Source of the DNA: Kitasatospora herbaricolor
Lineage (GTDB): Bacteria; Actinomycetota; Actinomycetes; Streptomycetales; Streptomycetaceae
Assembly: GCF_030813695.1 (NCBI RefSeq)
Contig: NZ_JAUSVA010000002.1
Span: forward strand, 1,178,001 to 1,242,000
DNA length: 64,000 nt
Direction: 5' to 3'
Shown here: one piece after another, positions 1-8,680 of the stretch
Layout: every line of letters begins with the position of its first letter
Position numbering within the stretch: the stretch's first letter is position 1
Notes under the pieces: model-generated
The model's database searches: none
Seen by the model: only the letters and a program-made list of their open reading frames with translations
What the model was told of the DNA's origin: nothing
Made by a program: the position numbers and the translations under genes

Positions 1-110
1 GGGGCGGGTGTGCTCTGCGGGATGACTGGTGCTCGGCGGGGCGGGTGTGGTCTGCGGGGCGGGCGGGGCCTGGGTTGCGGGTGGGCGGGGCGGACGCGGT
101 CGGGCGGCGC

Positions 111-143
111 CCGCCCCCGGCACGGCGGGCGTGCCGGGGGCGG
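111..143 (-). terminator. Terminator after the Pls/PosA synthetase gene
   Basis: A perfect 13-bp GC-only inverted repeat (111-123 with 131-143, 7-nt loop) lies about 35 nt downstream of the synthetase stop codon. No U-tract follows, which is usual for actinomycete terminators. The first 110 bases of the window show no gene. Confidence 0.6.
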
Positions 144-177
144 TGCCGCCGTCCGGTCTGCGGTACGCGAGGGCCCG

Positions 178-3100
178 CTACGCCTGCCAGGCCTCGATGG
201 GGTTGCCCAGCCACCGGGTGTCCGGCGGGACGGACTCGGCCCGCATCACCAGCGAGGCCGGCCCCAGGGTGCTCCGGGCCCCGACGGTACTGCCGGGCAG
301 GACGATCCCGCCAGGGCCGAGCGTGGCGCCCTCGCGAAGGATCACAGTATCCATCCGCATGATCCGGTCGTGGAAGAGGTGGGTCTGGACGACGCAGCCG
401 CGGTTGATCGTCACCCCGTCGCCCAGGGTGACCAGGTCCGCCTCCGGCAGCCAGTAGCTCTCGCACCACACGCCCCGGCCGACCCGGGCCCCCAGCCCGC
501 GGAGCCAGAGGTTGAGCACCGGCGTGCCCGGCACCGCGCCGATCAGCCACGGCACCGCCAGCACCTCGACGAAGGTGTCGGCCAGCTCGTTGCGCCAGAC
601 GAAACCGCTCCAGAGCGGGTGCTCCACCGCGCGGAACCGGCCGACCAGCAGCCACTTCGCGGCGATCGACACCAGGCAGGCGACCGTGCCGGCGGCGATC
701 AGCAGCACCCCGGAGAGCAGCGCGGCCAGCAGCACGGAGCCCGCCTCGGCCAGCCACGCCAGCCCGGCCAGGGTCAGCACGCCCAGCGCTGCGGAGGCCA
801 GCACCGGCACCAGCCGGCAGACCTCGACCAGCCCGCGGGCCCAGAGCAGCCGGGCCGGCGGGTCGTAGGTGAGGCTCTGGTCGCCGGCATCCGCGGAGCG
901 CGGCAGCCGCATCGGCGGCATGCCCAGGTAGGAGCTGCCCTTCTTGGCCTTCTTCGGGGTGGCGGACAGCACGCCCACCAGGCCCCGGTCCGGGACGGCC
1001 CGGCCGGGCGCGGTCATCCCGGAGTTGCCCAGGAAGGCCCGCTCGCCGATCTCGGCCTCGCCGAGCCGCAGCCAGCCGCCGCCCAGCTCGTACGGCGCGA
1101 TCAGGGTGTCGTCGGCCAGGAAGGCGCCGTCACCGACGGTGGTCAGGCTGGGCAGCGCCAGCACCGTCGACACCTCGGCGCCGCTGCCGACCTTCATGCC
1201 CAGCGCACGCAGCCACAGCGGCGTGACCAGGCCCGCGTACAGCGGGAAGAGCGTCTCCCGGGCCAGGTCCATCAGCTGGCTGACCGTCCAGGCCTGCCAG
1301 CCGATCCGGCCGTGCAGCGGGTGGTGGCCCGGCCGCAGGCCCACGCTCAGCAGCCGGACGGCGGCCACCAGCAGCACCGCGTACGTCAGGCCGAAGGCCA
1401 GGGTGGCGGGCAGCACCGCGAGGAGCGCGCCGCGCAGGGCCTCGGCCAGGGTGTCGCCGGGCCGGACGAAGCCGCTGACCACGACGAGGGCGGCCAGCGA
1501 GGAGAGGACCGGGAGCAGGCTCAGCCCGAGGCCGCTGGCACCGTACGCGGCCGCCCAGCGGGCCCGGCGCCGCGGGCGCTGCTTGGGCCAGCTCCGGTCG
1601 GCCTTGCCGAGCTTCCTGGCGGGGGCGCCGCCCCAGCGCTGGCCGGTCGGCACCTGGCCGGTGACGCCCGAGCCGGGCGCGACCTCGGCCCGCTTGCCGA
1701 CCCGGGAGCCGGGGAAGAGCGTGCTGCGGGTGCCGACCACGGCGCCCGAGCCGATCCGGACGGTGCCGACCTCCAGCCGGTCGCCGTCCAGCCAGTAGCC
1801 GGAGAGGTCGACCTCGGCCTCGACGGCGCAACCCCGGCCGAGCCGGAGCATGCCGGTGACCGGCGGCAGCGAGTGCAGGTCGGTCTCGGGGGCGATCCGG
1901 GCACCCAGCGCCCGGCCGTACCGGACCAGCCAGGCGCCGGACAGCGAGGTCGCCCCGCTCAGCTCGGCGAGCCGCTCGGCGGTCCACAGCCGCAGGTGGA
2001 CGCTGCCCCCGCGCGGGTAGCTGCCGGGTCGCAGGCCCCGCAGCAGCAGCCGGGCGCCGCCGGCCGAGACGGCCAGCCGGCCGGGCGGGCTGAACAGCAG
2101 CAGCGCGCCCGCGCCGACCGCCCACCAGGAGGCGGTGGGCGCCCAGAGGTAGCCGCCGAACCAGGCGAGCACGTTGCCCAGCGCCAGCAGGGCGGTCGTC
2201 CAGCGCAGCCCGACCAGGGTGAGCAGCGGCAGCATCAGCAGCAGCTGGAGGATCTTGGCCCGGGCCGGCACCGGGGCGATCGTGCGGGTGGCGCCGTCGC
2301 CCTGGGCGGAGCGCTCCAGGTGGCGGGCCAGTTTGCGCAGAACGGGCTGCTGGTAGATGTCGAGGACGGCCGCCGAGGGGTAGCGGGTCCGCAGCAGTGT
2401 GGTGAGCTGCGCGGCCGCCAGGCTGGAGCCGCCGATCGCGAAGAAGTCGTCCTGGGCGCCGGTGACCTGCACGCCGAGGATCTCGCTCCACTGCTCCGCC
2501 AGCCAGGCCTCGGTGCCGTAGAGCTGCTCGGCGGGCCCGCCGGTCTCCAGGCCGGGCAGCGGCCAGGGCAGCGCCGCCCGGTCCACCTTGCCGGAGGTCC
2601 GGGTGGGCAGCGAGTCGACCGGGGCGAGCAGCGGCACCAGGGCGGCGGGCAGCTCGGCGCGCAGCCGCACGACGGCCGCGGCGTGGTCCCAGCCCTCCTG
2701 GGTGACCAGGTAGCCGACCAGCAGCTGGTTGCCGCCGCGGGCGGTCCGCACGGCGGCGGCGGCCCCGGCGACGCCCGGCAGGGCCTGCAGGGCGGCGTCC
2801 ACCTCGCCCAGCTCGATCCGGCGCCCGCCGAGCTTGATCTGCTCGTCGGCGCGGCCGAGGAAGAGCAGGCCCTCGGGCTCGGCCTGGACGAGGTCGCCGC
2901 TGCGGTAGGCGCGCTCCCAGTCGAGCGACTTGAGCGGGGCGTACTTCTCGGCGTCCTTCTCGGGGTCGAGGTAGCGGGCCAGGCCGACGCCGCCGATCAC
3001 CAGCTGTCCGGTGGCGCCCATCGGGACGGGGTCGCCGGCCTCGTCGACCACGGCCAGCTCCCAGCCGTCCAGCGGCAGGCCGATCCTGACCGGGCCCTCG

Positions 3101-4362
3101 CCGGTCATCAGGGACGCGCAGGCGACCACGGTGGCCTCGGTCGGGCCGTAGGTGTTCCACACCTCGCGGCCCTCGGTGACCAGCCGCTGGACCAGCTCGG
3201 GCGGGCAGGCCTCACCGCCGAAGATCAGCAGCCGGACCTCGATCAGCGCCTCGGCCGGCCAGAGCGCGGCCAGGGTCGGCACCGTGGAGACCACGGTGAT
3301 CTCCTGCTCGGCGAGCCACGGGCCCAGGTCGGCGCCGCTGCGCACCTGGGAGCGCGGGACGGGGACCAGGCAGGCGCCGTGCCGCCAGGCCAGCCACATC
3401 TCCTCGCAGGAGGCGTCGAAGGCGACGGACAGCCCGGCCATCACCCGGTCGCCCGGGCCGATCGGCTCGTCCTGGAGGAAGAGCGCGGCCTCGGCGTCGA
3501 CGAAGGCGGCGGCGTTGCGGTGGGTGACGGCGACGCCCTTGGGCCGGCCGGTGGAGCCGGAGGTGAAGATGATCCAGGCGTCGTCGCCGGGTCCGGGGCG
3601 GCCGGGCGCGGCCGGGGCGCCCTCGGCGGACGGGGTGCCGGTGCCGGTCGGGGTGATGCTGCGGCCGGCCCCGAGGACGGCCCTGACGGCGGCCTCGCCG
3701 AACACCAGGGCGGCGCGCTCGTCCGGGTCCTCGGCGTCCACCGGGACGTAGGCGGCGCCGGCCGCGAGGACGGCGAGGATGCAGACGTACAGGTCGTTCG
3801 TGCCCGAGGGGACGCGCACCCCCACCCGGTCGCCGACGCCGACGCCCGCGGCGACCAGGCGCTTGCGCAGGGTCTCGACCTCGGCCGCCAGGGCCCGGTA
3901 GCTCAGCGCGGTGCGGCCGTCGTCGAGGGCGGGTTCGTTCGGGTGGGTCCGCACGGTGGCGTCCAGCAGGTCCACCAGGGTCCGCGGCGCGGGGGCCGGG
4001 CGGCCGGGGAAGAGCGCGAGGCCGTCGGAGACCGGGGGAACCGGTGCGACCGGGGACGCGTTCACCGGTGCCGCGGGCGCCGCGGGTGCCGCGGGCGCCG
4101 CGGTGTTCTGCGGCGCCGGGTCCGGCACGACGGGCTCGGGCGCGGCAGGGGGCTCCGGCGCGGCGACGGGCTCCGGTGGTGCGAGTTCGAGCGGCGCCAG
4201 ATCGAGCCGGGCGACGGTGAGCGGCTTCAGGTCCGGCCCGCCCAGGTCCGGCGTGCCGGCGCCCGGCGCGTCCAGGCCGGCCGCGTCCAGGCCGGGCAGG
4301 TCCAGGTCCGACGTGCTCAGGCCCGGCGTGCTCAGGCTCCGCGGTGTGAGACTGTGCGTCAT
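178..4362 (-). CDS. Pls/PosA-family single-module non-ribosomal peptide synthetase
   Basis: A 1394-residue membrane synthetase of the type that makes poly-amino-acid isopeptides such as epsilon-poly-lysine. After a Pro/Ala-rich extension of about 120 residues with LDxPGLDxxGLD-type repeats comes an adenylation domain: A3 core FTSGSTGRPKG near residue 260 and NTYGPTEAT near 401. A carrier domain with GGSSL carries the phosphopantetheine serine near 644. From about 700 on there are several transmembrane segments interleaved with hexapeptide left-handed beta-helix repeats, the tandem C-terminal domains of this family. Aligning motifs by eye to GrsA gives the specificity residues D-A-E-S-I-G-T-V-V-K; the acid at position 239 suits a basic amino acid substrate (inference). 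There is no condensation or thioesterase domain of the ordinary kind. The start is the first ATG after a GAGGAG. Transcribed away from the D,D-carboxypeptidase gene. Confidence 0.9.
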   Translation of the reverse strand: MTHSLTPRSLSTPGLSTSDLDLPGLDAAGLDAPGAGTPDLGGPDLKPLTVARLDLAPLELAPPEPVAAPEPPAAPEPVVPDPAPQNTAAPAAPAAPAAPVNASPVAPVPPVSDGLALFPGRPAPAPRTLVDLLDATVRTHPNEPALDDGRTALSYRALAAEVETLRKRLVAAGVGVGDRVGVRVPSGTNDLYVCILAVLAAGAAYVPVDAEDPDERAALVFGEAAVRAVLGAGRSITPTGTGTPSAEGAPAAPGRPGPGDDAWIIFTSGSTGRPKGVAVTHRNAAAFVDAEAALFLQDEPIGPGDRVMAGLSVAFDASCEEMWLAWRHGACLVPVPRSQVRSGADLGPWLAEQEITVVSTVPTLAALWPAEALIEVRLLIFGGEACPPELVQRLVTEGREVWNTYGPTEATVVACASLMTGEGPVRIGLPLDGWELAVVDEAGDPVPMGATGQLVIGGVGLARYLDPEKDAEKYAPLKSLDWERAYRSGDLVQAEPEGLLFLGRADEQIKLGGRRIELGEVDAALQALPGVAGAAAAVRTARGGNQLLVGYLVTQEGWDHAAAVVRLRAELPAALVPLLAPVDSLPTRTSGKVDRAALPWPLPGLETGGPAEQLYGTEAWLAEQWSEILGVQVTGAQDDFFAIGGSSLAAAQLTTLLRTRYPSAAVLDIYQQPVLRKLARHLERSAQGDGATRTIAPVPARAKILQLLLMLPLLTLVGLRWTTALLALGNVLAWFGGYLWAPTASWWAVGAGALLLFSPPGRLAVSAGGARLLLRGLRPGSYPRGGSVHLRLWTAERLAELSGATSLSGAWLVRYGRALGARIAPETDLHSLPPVTGMLRLGRGCAVEAEVDLSGYWLDGDRLEVGTVRIGSGAVVGTRSTLFPGSRVGKRAEVAPGSGVTGQVPTGQRWGGAPARKLGKADRSWPKQRPRRRARWAAAYGASGLGLSLLPVLSSLAALVVVSGFVRPGDTLAEALRGALLAVLPATLAFGLTYAVLLVAAVRLLSVGLRPGHHPLHGRIGWQAWTVSQLMDLARETLFPLYAGLVTPLWLRALGMKVGSGAEVSTVLALPSLTTVGDGAFLADDTLIAPYELGGGWLRLGEAEIGERAFLGNSGMTAPGRAVPDRGLVGVLSATPKKAKKGSSYLGMPPMRLPRSADAGDQSLTYDPPARLLWARGLVEVCRLVPVLASAALGVLTLAGLAWLAEAGSVLLAALLSGVLLIAAGTVACLVSIAAKWLLVGRFRAVEHPLWSGFVWRNELADTFVEVLAVPWLIGAVPGTPVLNLWLRGLGARVGRGVWCESYWLPEADLVTLGDGVTINRGCVVQTHLFHDRIMRMDTVILREGATLGPGGIVLPGSTVGARSTLGPASLVMRAESVPPDTRWLGNPIEAWQA

Positions 4363-4594
4363 GAAAGCGGTTCGCTCCTCGTCCCTCGTGCCGGCCGACG
4401 GACCGGTGCCAGGCCTTCGAGGACTGCGAAAACGAGTCCGGCCGGGCGCTCCGCTCCAGGCCGGAGCAGGGCAACCCGATCGATACTAGCCCGGCTGTGA
4501 CCGGCACGACCGGCCGGCGATGCAGTCAACTGGCGCACAATCAATCGGACCTGACGATCCATCAGCCCATGTATGCCCTGCCGCACAAGCGATA

Positions 4595-4627
4595 TGACTG
4601 TGCGTCAGTTGTTTTGACGGTCCGTCA
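4595..4627. promoter_or_regulatory. Paired TGAC-N5-GTCA dyads
   Basis: Two 13-bp dyads, TGACTGTGCGTCA (4595-4607) and TGACGGTCCGTCA (4615-4627, perfect apart from its central base), have centres 20 bp apart, about two helical turns. They lie in the 550-bp divergent gap (4363-4912) between the synthetase and carboxypeptidase genes, which holds no gene. TTGACG at 4614-4619 overlaps the second dyad. They look like a tandem operator for a dimeric regulator, TetR-like in form; the regulator is unknown. Confidence 0.45.
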
Positions 4628-4912
4628 GACGATTTTCGACGCCGTGACCCATGCCACACCCGGATGCGCCATTCGGGCCACCCGCCCGGACGAACCGAGC
4701 CATTCCGACCCTACTCCTGCCCCGGGCGACACCCCGGCCGCCACTCTGGGTCGCCCCCCGATCACTCCGCTCGCCCCTGGTGGGGGCTGAGCGCCGGGCG
4801 GCCACCGACCCCCCGGTGGACGAGCCCGTCGGGCAGGGCCGGGACCGGCGCCGTTACGCCGGGTGGCCCAGTCGGCGCTGCGGGTGTCCGCGGCGCGTTC
4901 CTACCGTGGTGC

Positions 4913-6151
4913 ATGGGCCGCCCAGGACTCCCCCGCACCCTCCCGATCCGCACCGCCGTCGCCCTGGGCGCCGGGGTGCTCGCGGTACTGCCCGTCGCGG
5001 TACTGCCCGTCGCGCCCGCCCGGGCCGAGGTCCAGCCGCCGCGCCAGCCGCCGCCGGGCATGTCCGTGGTCGGCGGGGCCCGGCTCGGGCAACCCGGCGT
5101 ACAGGTCGACCGGGCCGGGGCCACCACCCTCCCCGAGCTGTCGGCGCTCGCCTGGATGATCAGCGACATCGACACCGGCGACGTCCTCGCGGCCAAGAAC
5201 GCGCACTGGCCGCTGCCTCCGGCCAGCACGCTCAAGACGCTGTTCGCCGCGGCCGAGCTGCCCCGCCAGCCGGCGGACACCGTGCACAAGGTCACCGCCG
5301 CCGAGCTGGCCGGCCTGGGCACGGGCAGCAGCCTGGTCGGCATCCAGGCCGGGCAGTCCTACAAGGTGTCCGACCTGTGGCTGGGGGTGCTGCTGCGCTC
5401 GGGCAACGACGCCGTCCGCACCCTCGCCATGATGAACGGCGGGGTGCCGGCGGCGGTCACGGCCATGCAGGCGCTGGCCGACACGCTGGGCGCCCGGGAC
5501 ACCCGGGTGATCTCCCCGGACGGCTACGACGCCCCCGGGCAGGTGTCCTCGGCCTACGACCTGACGCTGTTCCTGCGGTCCGCGCTGGCCAACCCGGACT
5601 TCACCCGCTACGCCGCCACCAGGGTCGCCCAGTTCCCCGGCGGGCGCGACGCCAAGGGCGGGCTCGTCCCCTCCTTCCAGATCCAGAACGGCAACCGGCT
5701 GCTGGCGGGCACCGACGGGGTCACCCGGTACCCCGGCCTGATCGCCGGGAAGAACGGCTACACCGCGCAGGCCGGGAACACCCTGGTCACGGCCGCCGCC
5801 CGGGACGGTCACACGCTGGTCGCGACCGTCCTCAACCCGCAGAGCGGCAAGTCCAACGCCGTCTACAACGAGACCCGGCAACTGCTCGACTGGGGATTCG
5901 CGGCGCGCGCCCGGGTCGCACCGGTCGGCTCCCTGGTCCATGCCCCGACCGCGACGCCGGGCCATGACGCCCCCGCGCGGCAGGCCGCGGAGCACCCCGC
6001 CCTGGCCGGCGCGCGACTGGTCGCCCGCTGGGGCGCCCTGCTGGCGCTGCCGCTGGCCGGGCTCGTCGTGCTGACACTGCGGCAGTGGCGGCGTCAGCGG
6101 GCGAGGCGGCGGCGCCGGGCCCGGGTGGCGGCCTTCATGCAGCGAGGCTGA
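4913..6151 (+). CDS. D-alanyl-D-alanine carboxypeptidase (S11 PBP)
   Basis: A 412-residue penicillin-binding protein of family S11 that trims the terminal D-Ala from peptidoglycan stem peptides outside the membrane. The chosen ATG starts directly before a signal peptide (hydrophobic core about residues 14-35, cleavage near ARA). The active-site S-T-L-K tetrad is near residue 104, the SGN triad near 162, and the third box reads KNG near 280 instead of the usual KTG. A transmembrane helix near 373-393 followed by an Arg-rich tail (RRRRRAR) anchors the protein, as in DacA-type enzymes. Upstream in-frame ATGs would bury the signal peptide and were not used. Confidence 0.88.
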   Translation: MGRPGLPRTLPIRTAVALGAGVLAVLPVAVLPVAPARAEVQPPRQPPPGMSVVGGARLGQPGVQVDRAGATTLPELSALAWMISDIDTGDVLAAKNAHWPLPPASTLKTLFAAAELPRQPADTVHKVTAAELAGLGTGSSLVGIQAGQSYKVSDLWLGVLLRSGNDAVRTLAMMNGGVPAAVTAMQALADTLGARDTRVISPDGYDAPGQVSSAYDLTLFLRSALANPDFTRYAATRVAQFPGGRDAKGGLVPSFQIQNGNRLLAGTDGVTRYPGLIAGKNGYTAQAGNTLVTAAARDGHTLVATVLNPQSGKSNAVYNETRQLLDWGFAARARVAPVGSLVHAPTATPGHDAPARQAAEHPALAGARLVARWGALLALPLAGLVVLTLRQWRRQRARRRRRARVAAFMQRG

Positions 6152-6184
6152 CACCCCGGGGAGGGGCCGCCACCCGGGTCAGCC
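6146..6184. terminator. Bidirectional terminator between convergent genes
   Basis: GGCTGA-cac-CCCGGG pairs with CCCGGGTCAGCC around a 12-nt loop. The arms contain the stop codons of both the carboxypeptidase gene (+) and the PPOX gene (-), so one hairpin can end both transcripts. Confidence 0.5.
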
Positions 6185-6610
6185 GGCCTGGGCCCCGTAC
6201 ACGTGGTCGACCTTCATCGTCATCAGCACCCGGCGGTCGGCGACCATCACCGCCCGGTACTCGTCCCAGTCCGGGTGCTCCCCGGCGGCGGTGCGGTAGT
6301 AGCGCACCAGCGCCTCCACCTCGGGGCCGTGCGGATCCGTCCCCGGCCCGGTGAGCGTCACCTCGCCCTCGGCGGTGGCCCAGGAGCGGCCGTCGGCACT
6401 GGTGACCTCCAGCGCGGCCCGCGGGTCCCGCCTGAGGTTCGCCGTCTTGGCCCGGCCCTCGGTCATCGAAACGTAGAGGATCTCGGCCTCCCGGTCGTAG
6501 AACGGCATGACCGGGGAGAGCTGGGGGCGGCCGTCCGACTTGATGGTGGCGAGGACTCCGAGCCGGCTTGCCCCGAGCAGGGTGCGCGGGTCGAACGAGG
6601 TGGCAGTCAT
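6179..6610 (-). CDS. PPOX-class F420/FMN-dependent oxidoreductase
   Basis: A 143-residue split-barrel flavoprotein of the pyridoxamine-phosphate-oxidase-like superfamily. These are small soluble dimers that bind FMN or F420 and reduce unknown substrates. Family features are the N-terminal LLGASRLGVLATIKSDGRPQ strand pattern, the PVMPFYD segment, and a basic KTANLRRDPRAAL cofactor-phosphate region. Length is normal for the family. It is one of three PPOX-fold proteins in the window (others near 33.6 and 63.1 kb) and converges on the carboxypeptidase gene. The substrate cannot be inferred. Confidence 0.85.
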   Translation of the reverse strand: MTATSFDPRTLLGASRLGVLATIKSDGRPQLSPVMPFYDREAEILYVSMTEGRAKTANLRRDPRAALEVTSADGRSWATAEGEVTLTGPGTDPHGPEVEALVRYYRTAAGEHPDWDEYRAVMVADRRVLMTMKVDHVYGAQAG

Positions 6611-6721
6611 GTCTCAGCACAAGTCGCCACGGGCCACCGCCTATTCCCGGCACGGACCGCCGTTCCCGCCGGCCCGGCCGGGTGGCCCCACGGCCGTGCG
6701 ACCGGGCCGGCGGGCCGGGCG

Positions 6722-8278
6722 TCAGAACTGCAGGGCCCAGCTGTCGAGGTAGCCGGAGAAGTACTCCGATCCGCCGGCCACCCGCAGCCGCCACACGCCG
6801 GCGGCCGTCCTGGCGGAGGCGTCGACGCCGAAGACGGTGTGGATGCCGTCGTCCCAACCGCTGGTGAATTCCGCGTTCTTGAGCCGGTAGGCCGTGCCGT
6901 CGGGCGCGAGCAGGTCGAGCACCAGGTCGTCCGGCCACTGGTGGGGCAGGTCGACCGCGATGTCGAGGTCGGCCGGGGCGCGGCCGGGGACGCCGGTCAC
7001 GGTGATCCGCGACTCGACCGTGGCCTCCTCGATCGGGACGTCCACGGCGTTGGTGAAACGGGGGCCGGGCGGGCGGTTGGGGATGCCGCCGGTGTACAGC
7101 AGCCGGTCGGGCGTGCCCTCGACCAGGTCGCGCAGGGACCCCACGGTGGCGGAGGCGGTCAGCGCGGCGGCGACCTGGGCCGGCGTGGCCGTGCGGTGGT
7201 CCGCCAGGTAGAGGGCGGCGGCGCCCGCGGCGTGCGGGGAGGCCATCGAGGTGCCCGACATGGTGGTCGAGTCCTGGTCGTAGGCGATCCCCGCCGAGGT
7301 GATGTCCGTGCCCGGGGCGTAGAGGTCGACCAGCGGGCCGTGGTTGGAGAACCAGGAGACCCGGTCGTCGCTCGCGGTCGCCCCGACGGTGATGGCCGTC
7401 GGCACCCGGGCGGGCGAGTGCTGCGACGCGTCGACGCCGTCGTTGCCCGCCGCGACGGTGTAGGTGAGCCCCGAGGCGATGGAGTTGCGCACGGCGGTGT
7501 CCAGCACGTCGTCCGGGTCGCCGCCGAGGCTGAGGTTGACCACGGCGGGCTTGACCGCGTGGGCGGTCACCCAGTCGATCCCCGCGACCACGCCCTCCAC
7601 CGTGCCCGAGCCCCAGTCGTCGAGCACCCGCACCGCCACCACCGACGCCTGCTTGGCCACCCCGTAGGTCGCGCCGGCCACGGTGGCCGCCACATGGGTG
7701 CCGTGCCCGTGGCCGTCGTCGGCCTCGGCGTCCCCGTCCACCGCGTCGAAGCCGTACGAGGCCCGGCCGCCGAAGTCCTCGTGGGTGATCCGGACGCCGG
7801 TGTCGACGATGTACGCGGTGACGCCGCGTCCGGCGCCGCCCGGGTAGTCGAAGCGGTCGGTCATCGGCGGGCGCTTCTGGTCGATCCGGTCCAGCCCCCA
7901 GGAGGGCGGCGCCGGCTGGCTCGCGTCGAGGGAGACCGTGCGGTTCCGGACCACCTCGGCGACCGCCGGATCCGCCGCCAGCCGACGCGCCTGGCGTTCG
8001 GTGAGCGCGGCGGAGAAGCCGTGCAGCGCCGAGCCGAAGGTCCGCCGGACCGTGCCGCCGTAGTGCGCGGTGAGCGCCGCGCCCTGCCCCGCGGCCGACC
8101 TGGCCGCCTGCGGGTGCAGCAGCACCAGGTAGCTGCCGGGAACCGTGCCGGGCGCCCCCGCACCGCGGACCACGCCCTCCGGCGCGCTCGCCGCGGCCGG
8201 CAGGGCGCCGCCCGCGCCGAGCGCCAACGCCGCCGCCACCGCGGCCAGTCCCCGGTACACATGCCGCCTTGCCGCCAT
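6722..8278 (-). CDS. Secreted S8 subtilisin with P-domain
   Basis: A 518-residue secreted serine protease. Order: signal peptide (about 1-30), an I9-type propeptide (about 40-115), then the S8 catalytic domain with Asp in VDTGVR (near 158), His in GHGTHVA (near 194) and Ser in GTSMASPH (near 345). A C-terminal proprotein-convertase P-domain (about 405-490) ends in WALQF. The ATG at 8278 was chosen because the signal peptide follows at once; an ATG 18 codons upstream is possible. The upstream region is rich in dyads and may be tightly regulated. Architecture is that of streptomycete extracellular proteases. Confidence 0.9.
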   Translation of the reverse strand: MAARRHVYRGLAAVAAALALGAGGALPAAASAPEGVVRGAGAPGTVPGSYLVLLHPQAARSAAGQGAALTAHYGGTVRRTFGSALHGFSAALTERQARRLAADPAVAEVVRNRTVSLDASQPAPPSWGLDRIDQKRPPMTDRFDYPGGAGRGVTAYIVDTGVRITHEDFGGRASYGFDAVDGDAEADDGHGHGTHVAATVAGATYGVAKQASVVAVRVLDDWGSGTVEGVVAGIDWVTAHAVKPAVVNLSLGGDPDDVLDTAVRNSIASGLTYTVAAGNDGVDASQHSPARVPTAITVGATASDDRVSWFSNHGPLVDLYAPGTDITSAGIAYDQDSTTMSGTSMASPHAAGAAALYLADHRTATPAQVAAALTASATVGSLRDLVEGTPDRLLYTGGIPNRPPGPRFTNAVDVPIEEATVESRITVTGVPGRAPADLDIAVDLPHQWPDDLVLDLLAPDGTAYRLKNAEFTSGWDDGIHTVFGVDASARTAAGVWRLRVAGGSEYFSGYLDSWALQF

Positions 8279-8345
8279 CGGTCCCCCTCGGTCCGGTACC
8301 GCGACCCGTCCATCGCCCTCGCGATCATGCATTGCTGAATATCCG

Positions 8346-8382
8346 TCAAGTCGACTTGTTCGCAACAAGGTTGACGCATCAA
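8346..8382. promoter_or_regulatory. Dyad-rich control region upstream of the subtilisin gene
   Basis: It contains the perfect palindrome CAAGTCGACTTG (8346-8357), overlapping CTTGTTcgcAACAAG (8354-8368), followed by TTGACGCATCAA (8371-8382), a near-palindrome that recurs at 29222-29233. Read on the minus strand, TTGTTG and GATATT could form a promoter with a 19-nt spacer. The rest of the 400-bp gap (8279-8680) holds the operon promoter listed next and no gene. Confidence 0.4.
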
Positions 8383-8604
8383 CAGGCGCTGGACAAGAGG
8401 GCCGGGCCCACGGCGCCGGGGCGGGGCGGGCGGACGGCGGGCGGGACGCCCCGGCCGAGGACGGCTCCGCCGGCGGGGCCTGCCGCCTGGAGCACCCGTC
8501 ATGACCACCGCCCACCGGACTCCCGGAACGGCCGGACGAGCCGCGACCGGCCCCGCCGTCGACTCCCGCCCGGGACGCCCGAGAACGATGACCTTCCGTG
8601 GTTA

Positions 8605-8634
8605 TTGAAAATGACAACGCTTTTGGATTAGCTT
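8605..8634 (+). promoter_or_regulatory. Promoter with Zur-like half-site for the 8.7-12.9 kb operon
   Basis: TTGAAA (8605-8610), an 18-nt spacer and TAGCTT (8629-8634) fit the streptomycete housekeeping promoter. TGAAAATGA (8606-8614) overlapping the -35 matches the left half of the actinomycete Zur box (TGAAAATGATTTTCA type). The right half is poor here, though a TTTT run follows at 8621-8624. Predicted transcription start is near 8641 with GAGAGGGA as the ribosome binding site before the ATG at 8681. Confidence 0.45.
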
Positions 8635-8680
8635 CTCCCAGGCACCGCCGCACCGGGCGCCACCCACCGAGAGGGAACAC

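Noticed and set aside
10..4500. Open frame of about 1500 codons antisense to the synthetase
   Set aside because: It is a by-product of extreme third-position GC in the minus-strand gene; its translation is Gly/Gln/Arg/Pro-rich without domains.
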